DNA from: Streptomyces pilosus
Lineage (GTDB): Bacteria; Actinomycetota; Actinomycetes; Streptomycetales; Streptomycetaceae
Assembly: GCF_014649835.1 (NCBI RefSeq)
Contig: NZ_BMTU01000001.1
Coordinates: forward strand, 434,001 to 498,000
Reading direction: 5' to 3'
DNA: 64,000 nucleotides
The position numbers and the translations under genes were made by a program. This document shows positions 59,735 through 64,000 of the stretch, in pieces. The notes under the pieces were generated by a model, which was given only the letters and a program-made list of their open reading frames with translations, was not told where the DNA came from and ran no database searches. The first letter of the stretch is position 1. Each line of letters starts with the position of its first letter.

Positions 59735-59845
59735 CTCGTCCTCGCCTTTCGTTCTACGTGTCAGGGGGTGAGGGGACACCGCGGATGTCATGGGCATGAC
59801 AGTGCAGCCGATGAGGGAGGGCGGGGTGGGCCGGACCCATCGGTG

Positions 59846-59859
59846 AGAAAGCGCTTTCT
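59846..59859 (-). promoter_or_regulatory. LacI-type operator of the pectate lyase gene
   Basis: AGAAAGCGCTTTCT is a perfect 14-bp palindrome with central CG, the general form of LacI/GalR-family sites. It stands 112 nt upstream of the pectate lyase start. No LacI gene lies next to it. The rest of the 59735-60060 gap holds the promoter and the GS terminator. Confidence 0.65.
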
Positions 59860-59975
59860 TTCTGTCTCTGTCGCGACAGTAGGGCCACGCCCGAGTGACT
59901 GGCAAGGCTCCGCGCAGTTACGGATCAGAAGCTTCCGCTTCGGTGGAACACGTGACTGTCGTCGGGGAACGCGCG

Positions 59976-60004
59976 GGGGCCGGTGGTCGGTGACCACCGG
60001 CCCC
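59976..60004 (-). terminator. terminator of glnA2
   Basis: GGGGCCGGTGGTC (59976-59988), loop GGT, and complement GACCACCGGCCCC (59992-60004). Perfect 13-bp stem. Confidence 0.85.
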
Positions 60005-60060
60005 ACGGGTCGGTCGGAGCGGGAACCCGCGGCGCGAACCCGCCGGGACCCGGTCCGCGC

Positions 60061-61422
60061 CTACAGCACCGGCAGGTTCTTCCGCAGCTCGAAGGCGGTG
60101 ACCTCGGAGCGGTACTCCTCCCACTCCTGCTTCTTGTTGCGCAGGAAGAAGTCGAAGACGTGCTCGCCGAGGGTCTCGGCGGCCAGGTCGCTGCGCTGCA
60201 TCAGGGCCAGGGCCTCGCCCAGGTTCTGCGGGAGGGGCTCGATGCCCAGCGCGCGGCGCTCCGCGTCGGAGAGGGCCCAGACGTCGTCCTCCGCGCCCGG
60301 GGGCAGTTCGTAGCCCTCCTCGATGCCCTTCAGGCCGGCCGCGAGGAGCAGGGCGTACGCCAGGTAGGGGTTGGCGCCGGAGTCGAGGGAGCGGACCTCC
60401 ACGCGCGCCGAGCCGGTCTTGCCGGGCTTGTACATCGGCACCCGGACCAGGGCCGAGCGGTTGTTGTGGCCCCAGCAGATGTAGGACGGGGCCTCGCCGC
60501 CGGCGCCGGCGGTGCGCTCCGAGCCGCCCCAGATGCGCTTGTAGGAGTTGACCCACTGGTTGGTGACCGCGGAGATCTCCGCCGCGTGCCGCAGCAGGCC
60601 GGCGATGAAGGAGCGGCCGACCTTGGAGAGCTGGTACTCGGCGCCGGACTCGTAGAACGCGTTGCGGTCGCCCTCGAAGAGGGAGAGGTGGGTGTGCATG
60701 CCGGAGCCCGGATACTCGGAGAAGGGCTTGGGCATGAAGGTCGCCTGGACGCCCTGTTCCAGCGCCACCTGCTTCATGACCAGGCGGAACGTCATGATGT
60801 TGTCCGCCGTGGAGAGCGCGTCCGCGTAGCGCAGGTCGATCTCCTGCTGGCCGGGAGCGCCCTCGTGGTGGGAGAACTCCACCGAGATGCCCATCGACTC
60901 CAGCATGGTGATCGCCTGGCGGCGGAAGTCCATGCCGACGTTCTGCGGGGTGTGGTCGAAGTAGCCGGAGTTGTCCGCGGGGGTCGGGCGGCTGCCGTCC
61001 AGCGGCTTGTCCTTCAGCAGGAAGAACTCGATCTCCGGGTGGGTGTAGAACGTGAAGCCCAGGTCGGAGGTGCGGTTGAGGGCGCGCTTGAGGACGTAGC
61101 GCGGGTCGGCGAAGGACGGGGAGCCGTCCGGCATCAGGATGTCGCAGAACATCCGGGCCGTGCCGGGGGCCTCGGCGCGCCAGGGGAGGATCTGGAACGT
61201 CGACGGGTCCGGCTTGGCGATCATGTCGGACTCGTACACCCGGGCGAAGCCCTCGATGGCGGAGCCGTCGAAGCCGATCCCCTCGTCGAACGCCTGCTCC
61301 AGCTCGGCGGGGGCGACGGCCACGGACTTGAGGAAGCCCAGCACGTCGGTGAACCACAGGCGCACGAACCGGATGTCGCGCTCCTCCAACGTCCGGAGCA
61401 CGAACTCCTGCTGCTTGTCCAT
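60061..61422 (-). CDS. glnA2: glutamine synthetase-like enzyme, GlnA2 type
   Basis: 453-aa GSI-fold protein. It begins MDKQQEFVLRTLEERDIRFV and has the ATP site KPFSEYPGSGMHTHLS and the segment ARVEVRSLDSGANPY. It lacks the adenylylation tyrosine loop of GlnA. It matches what I recall for GlnA2 of S. coelicolor, known to act as a gamma-glutamylpolyamine synthetase in polyamine use rather than in ammonium assimilation. ATG 61422 has GGAAGCGGAAG upstream; ATG 61437 is less likely since it would place CAAGG right next to the codon. Confidence 0.9.
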   Translation of the reverse strand: MDKQQEFVLRTLEERDIRFVRLWFTDVLGFLKSVAVAPAELEQAFDEGIGFDGSAIEGFARVYESDMIAKPDPSTFQILPWRAEAPGTARMFCDILMPDGSPSFADPRYVLKRALNRTSDLGFTFYTHPEIEFFLLKDKPLDGSRPTPADNSGYFDHTPQNVGMDFRRQAITMLESMGISVEFSHHEGAPGQQEIDLRYADALSTADNIMTFRLVMKQVALEQGVQATFMPKPFSEYPGSGMHTHLSLFEGDRNAFYESGAEYQLSKVGRSFIAGLLRHAAEISAVTNQWVNSYKRIWGGSERTAGAGGEAPSYICWGHNNRSALVRVPMYKPGKTGSARVEVRSLDSGANPYLAYALLLAAGLKGIEEGYELPPGAEDDVWALSDAERRALGIEPLPQNLGEALALMQRSDLAAETLGEHVFDFFLRNKKQEWEEYRSEVTAFELRKNLPVL

Positions 61423-61667
61423 CTTCCGCTTCCCCATCCTTGCCGGTCAGGCCGCCTGTCCGCGCCCGCGCCACGGGAGGCGGGCGGGCGTCCGAGCGGG
61501 CACACGGGCATCCCACCACACCAGCGTTTCATACGCGTTGCCGACCTTGATCGGCCGACCGGCGGTGGGGCGAACACCCCGCACACGACAGGTGTACCGC
61601 TCCGGTGTCCATCTTGCCTGTTCGGGGCCGTGTACGTCACGGGCGGTGGCGCCGGCCCCGCGGAGCC

Positions 61668-62111
61668 TCACGGTCTCGGCGAGATGCCCAGGAGCAGGGG
61701 GCCGGTGGGATCGGCGACGATGTCCGCGACCGTGACCGGGTCGAGTGTGGCGTAGAACGCCTCCTGGGCCCGGCGCAGGGCGCCGCGCAGCCGGCAGGCG
61801 GAGCTCAGCGGGCAGGGGGCCGAACCGACCGTGCCCTCGCAGTCGACCACGTCCCCCTCACCCTCGAAGGCGCGGACCAGGGCGCCCACGGAGGCGGTGC
61901 GGCCCTCCTCCGTCAGCCCCAGGCCGCCGCCCCGGCCGCGCCGGGCCGTGAGCAGGCCCATGTGCTGGAGCTCGGCGACGACCTTGGCGGCGTGGGTGTA
62001 CGGCACGTCCATGGCCGTGGCCACGTCCCGGGTGGTGGGGTTCGGGTCGCCGGTCACGGCGAGGCGCATGAGGACCCGGAGAGCCAGGTCGGTGGAGCGC
62101 AGGAGCCGCAT
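61668..62111 (-). CDS. Rrf2-family iron-sulfur regulator, NsrR-like
   Basis: 147-aa regulator. The winged HTH (about 1-80) begins MRLLRSTDLALRVLMRLAV with Asp8, and continues VPYTHAAKVVAELQHMGLL and RRGRGGG. The three Cys in CEGTVGSAPCPLSSAC (about 92-107) with Asp8 match the [4Fe-4S] ligands of Streptomyces NsrR, a nitric-oxide sensor. The frame is open to 62147, but ATG 62111 is right: TACCCT lies 7 nt upstream with no Shine-Dalgarno. No hmp flavohaemoglobin gene is adjacent, so the regulon is unknown. Confidence 0.85.
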   Translation of the reverse strand: MRLLRSTDLALRVLMRLAVTGDPNPTTRDVATAMDVPYTHAAKVVAELQHMGLLTARRGRGGGLGLTEEGRTASVGALVRAFEGEGDVVDCEGTVGSAPCPLSSACRLRGALRRAQEAFYATLDPVTVADIVADPTGPLLLGISPRP

Positions 62112-62118
62112 ACCGTGC

Positions 62119-62150
62119 AGGGTAGGTAATGCGAATCGGCGGTTCAAATT
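62119..62150 (-). promoter_or_regulatory. promoter with 11-1-11 inverted repeat of the Rrf2 gene
   Basis: TACCCT (-10; plus strand AGGGTA at 62119-62124) is 7 nt from the ATG. The stretch 62128-62150 reads as an imperfect 11-1-11 inverted repeat on the minus strand, AATTTGAACCG-C-CGATTCGCATT, with 8 of 11 arm pairs complementary. This form is that of NsrR binding sites and it lies over the spacer and -35, suited to autorepression. Confidence 0.65.
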
Positions 62151-62308
62151 AGTGGAGGTGGAGGTTGTGTGTGGTTCCGGGCGGGCGGGGGCGGGCGGGT
62201 GCCGGGTCCGGTCGGATTCCGATTCTCACCGCCTCTACGACTCGCCCCGCCTTCCCTATTACGATCAGCTGATCCGTTCGTCCCACGCCTCCCCCGAAGG
62301 ACACTCCC

Positions 62309-62971
62309 ATGGGCTCCGCCAAGAAGAGCAGCGCGGCACGTACGGCACGCATAGAGGAGATGCGGCGCGCCGAGAAGGCCCGCGAGCGCCGCAACCGGAT
62401 CCTCGTCATCACGGCCAGTGTGGCGGTCGTCGCCGGTCTCGCCGTCGGTGGGGTGGTGCTCGTCCAGTCGCAGTCGGACGGCGGCGGCAGCTCGGCGGGC
62501 GACGCGAAGAACGCCGGCAAGTTCGTCACCGGCAAGGACGGCGTGCGTGCCTGGGAGGGCGACCTCGGCCGCAACCACGTGACCAAGGCCGTGGACTACC
62601 CCGTCACTCCCCCGGTGGGCGGTGACCACAACCCCGCGTGGATGAACTGCAACGGGGACGTCTACGCCGACGAGATCAACAACACCAACGCGGTGCACTC
62701 GCTGGAGCACGGAGCCGTGTGGGTGACGTACAACGGGGACGCCGGCAAGGCCGACGTGGACGCGCTGGCCGCCAAGGTGAAGAAGACGCCGTACACGTTC
62801 ATGAGCCCCGTGGACGGGCAGAAGGAGCCGCTGCTGCTGACCGCCTGGGGGCACCAGCGGACGGTGACCGGGGCGGACGACCCGGCCGTGGACACGTTCC
62901 TCCAGAAGTTCGTCCAGGGTGAGCAGACGCCCGAGCCCGGGGCCGCGTGCACCAACGGACTGAGCAAGTGA
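62309..62971 (+). CDS. DUF3105 membrane-anchored protein
   Basis: 220-aa protein. A basic N-terminus (EEMRRAEKARERRNR) precedes one membrane helix (about 31-52), and the large extracytoplasmic part has the DUF3105 hallmark PVGGDHNPAWMNCNGDVY plus HSLEHGAVWVTY. The His and Cys in these segments may bind metal. AAGGACACTCCC precedes ATG 62309, and a TACGAT is at 62260-62265. It overlaps the DUF305 gene by 4 nt (GTGA), so the two are coupled. Confidence 0.82.
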   Translation: MGSAKKSSAARTARIEEMRRAEKARERRNRILVITASVAVVAGLAVGGVVLVQSQSDGGGSSAGDAKNAGKFVTGKDGVRAWEGDLGRNHVTKAVDYPVTPPVGGDHNPAWMNCNGDVYADEINNTNAVHSLEHGAVWVTYNGDAGKADVDALAAKVKKTPYTFMSPVDGQKEPLLLTAWGHQRTVTGADDPAVDTFLQKFVQGEQTPEPGAACTNGLSK

Positions 62972-63594
62972 GGCAGTTCCCGCTGATCGTGGGGGCCGCG
63001 GTGACGGCGCTCCTCGCGACCGGGGCGATCACCTACGCGGTGGCCGGGGACGAGGGGGCGTCGGGCGTCGTACCGGCCGCGGACTCGGCGGACGCCGGGT
63101 TCGCCCGCGACATGGCCGTGCACCACCAGCAGGCCGTGGAGATGTCGTACGTCGTGCGGGACCGGACGGACGACGAGGAGGTCCGGCGGCTCGCGTACGA
63201 CATCGCCCAGACGCAGGCCAACCAGCGGGGCATGATGCTCGGCTGGCTCGATCTGTGGGAGCTGCCCAAGGTGTCCGCGGATCCGCCCATGACCTGGATG
63301 GGGATGGACGGGAGCGCCTTTGGCGAGGACGGGGCGCTGATGCCGGGGATGGCGACGAACGCCGAGATGAAGCGGCTGGGGACGCTGAACGGGAAGCAGG
63401 CGGAGATCTTCTACCTCCAGCTCATGACGGAGCACCACAAGGGTGGGGTCCACATGGCGCAGGGGTGCGTGAACGCCTGCGAGGTCGGGGTCGGGAAGCG
63501 GCTCGCGCGGGGCATGGTGGAGGCGCAGGAGTCGGAGATCGCGCTGATGGCGGCGATGCTGAAGGAGCGGGGGGCGACCGCCTCCCGGCCGTGA
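62968..63594 (+). CDS. DUF305 (CopM-like) exported protein
   Basis: 208-aa protein. The N-terminus is a signal or anchor (about 5-25). Two His/Met-rich motifs define DUF305: ARDMAVHHQQAVEMSY (residues about 47-62) and LMTEHHKGGVHMAQG (about 153-167), whose His and Met residues can bind metal ions. In cyanobacteria CopM (DUF305) binds copper and silver. Translation starts at GTG 62968, overlapping the DUF3105 stop. An operon with DUF3105 suggests a joint function, unproven. Confidence 0.83.
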   Translation: MRQFPLIVGAAVTALLATGAITYAVAGDEGASGVVPAADSADAGFARDMAVHHQQAVEMSYVVRDRTDDEEVRRLAYDIAQTQANQRGMMLGWLDLWELPKVSADPPMTWMGMDGSAFGEDGALMPGMATNAEMKRLGTLNGKQAEIFYLQLMTEHHKGGVHMAQGCVNACEVGVGKRLARGMVEAQESEIALMAAMLKERGATASRP

Positions 63595-63654
63595 CCGCGC
63601 GGGTCCCGGCCGTGCGGACACCGGGGCTCCGAGACATCGCGTCGGTTTGACGAT

Positions 63655-63660
63655 TACACT
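63655..63660 (+). promoter_or_regulatory. candidate -10 of nadE
   Basis: TACACT stands exactly 7 nt before GTG 63668, with no Shine-Dalgarno between, as in leaderless promoters. Confidence 0.6.
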
Positions 63661-63667
63661 GGGGCGC

Positions 63668-64000
63668 GTGCCTCAACTACGTCTCGCCCTGAACCAGATC
63701 GACTCGCGCGTCGGTGATCTCGCCGGCAACGCCGAAACGATTGTCCGCTGGACCCGGCACTCCGCCGAACAGGGAGCGCACCTCGTGGCGTTCCCGGAGA
63801 TGGTGCTGACCGGGTACCCCGTCGAGGACCTCGCCCTGCGGTCGGCCTTCGTCGAAGCCTCCCGGGCGGCGCTGCGCTCCCTCGCCGCGCGGCTCGCCGA
63901 GGAGGGCTTCGGGGAGCTCCCGGTGATCGTCGGCTATCTCGACCGCAGTGCCGCCGCCCAGCCCCGGTACGGGCAGCCGGCCGGTGCGCCGCAGAACGCG
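63668..64000 (+). CDS. nadE: NAD+ synthetase, N-terminal part (3' end outside window)
   Basis: The first 111 codons of the glutamine-dependent NAD synthetase, beginning at GTG and running off the window. The visible part is the nitrilase-like glutaminase domain: LNQIDSRVGDLAGNAETIV, HLVAFPEMVLTGYPVEDLAL (catalytic Glu in FPEM). The nitrilase-fold start with VGDLAGN is typical of NadE of the long class. The position next to glnA2 and glnE also fits the known Streptomyces gene order. Confidence 0.87.
   Translation, partial: MPQLRLALNQIDSRVGDLAGNAETIVRWTRHSAEQGAHLVAFPEMVLTGYPVEDLALRSAFVEASRAALRSLAARLAEEGFGELPVIVGYLDRSAAAQPRYGQPAGAPQNA

Overview
The window is very high G+C actinobacterial DNA. 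Third codon positions are almost always G or C, many starts are GTG, and the gene content and order (pepA-lpd-sucB-aceE, lipB-lipA, glnA, glnII, malR/malEFG/aglA, glnE, glnA2, nadE) are those of a Streptomyces chromosome core, much like the matching stretch in S. coelicolor. No rRNA, tRNA, insertion sequence, prophage or CRISPR array was found. Gene assignments rest on motif and family recognition by eye; no database search was run.

Positions 1-9.4 kb hold central carbon metabolism: the end of a leucyl aminopeptidase, the shared E3 (lpd) and E2 (sucB, two lipoyl domains) of the 2-oxoacid dehydrogenases, a FadR-type GntR regulator, and the large homodimeric pyruvate dehydrogenase E1 (aceE), which has a clean 17-nt palindrome at its promoter. 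From 9.4 to 21.3 kb there is a mixed block: WYL regulator, DUF4240 protein, a secreted PGRP-type amidase overlapping an unlisted 57-codon ORF, a MarP-like membrane serine protease, GNAT and SDR enzymes, a FAD oxidoreductase, an NsdA-like regulator, then lipB and lipA, which make the lipoyl groups used by sucB.

Positions 21.3-35.9 kb begin with nitrogen assimilation: glnA (GSI) and glnII (GSII), each behind a four-half-site GlnR box. A probable Cys-Cys leader peptide with a winged-helix gene follows. Next come an SDR, a two-component pair, two secreted proteins that share an N-terminal architecture, a lipoprotein, an unusual sigma-like protein with a membrane anchor, and a TetR regulator.

Positions 35.9-49.7 kb form an alpha-glucan utilisation locus. 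It has a giant secreted alpha-amylase/pullulanase, a secreted alpha-amylase, an alpha-glucosidase, the MalEFG maltodextrin importer and the divergent LacI-type MalR. CTTGCAG-type repeats, the probable MalR sites, lie in front of amylase, malE and malR. Polymer is cut outside the cell, MalE binds the dextrins, MalFG import them and AglA hydrolyses them inside. No ATPase is encoded, so a shared MsiK-like ATPase elsewhere is implied.

Positions 49.7-64 kb contain a PAP2-type membrane enzyme, glnE (the adenylyltransferase acting on GlnA), small oxidoreductase-like genes, a three-gene Ala-rich membrane cluster, an XRE/DUF397 pair, and a secreted pectate lyase carrying the only in-frame TTA codon I found and a LacI-type operator. 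The end of the window has glnA2, an NsrR-like Rrf2 regulator with an 11-1-11 inverted repeat on its own promoter, a DUF3105/DUF305 pair, and the start of a nadE-type NAD synthetase. Many genes look leaderless, with a TANNNT-like hexamer 6-8 nt before the start codon and no Shine-Dalgarno.
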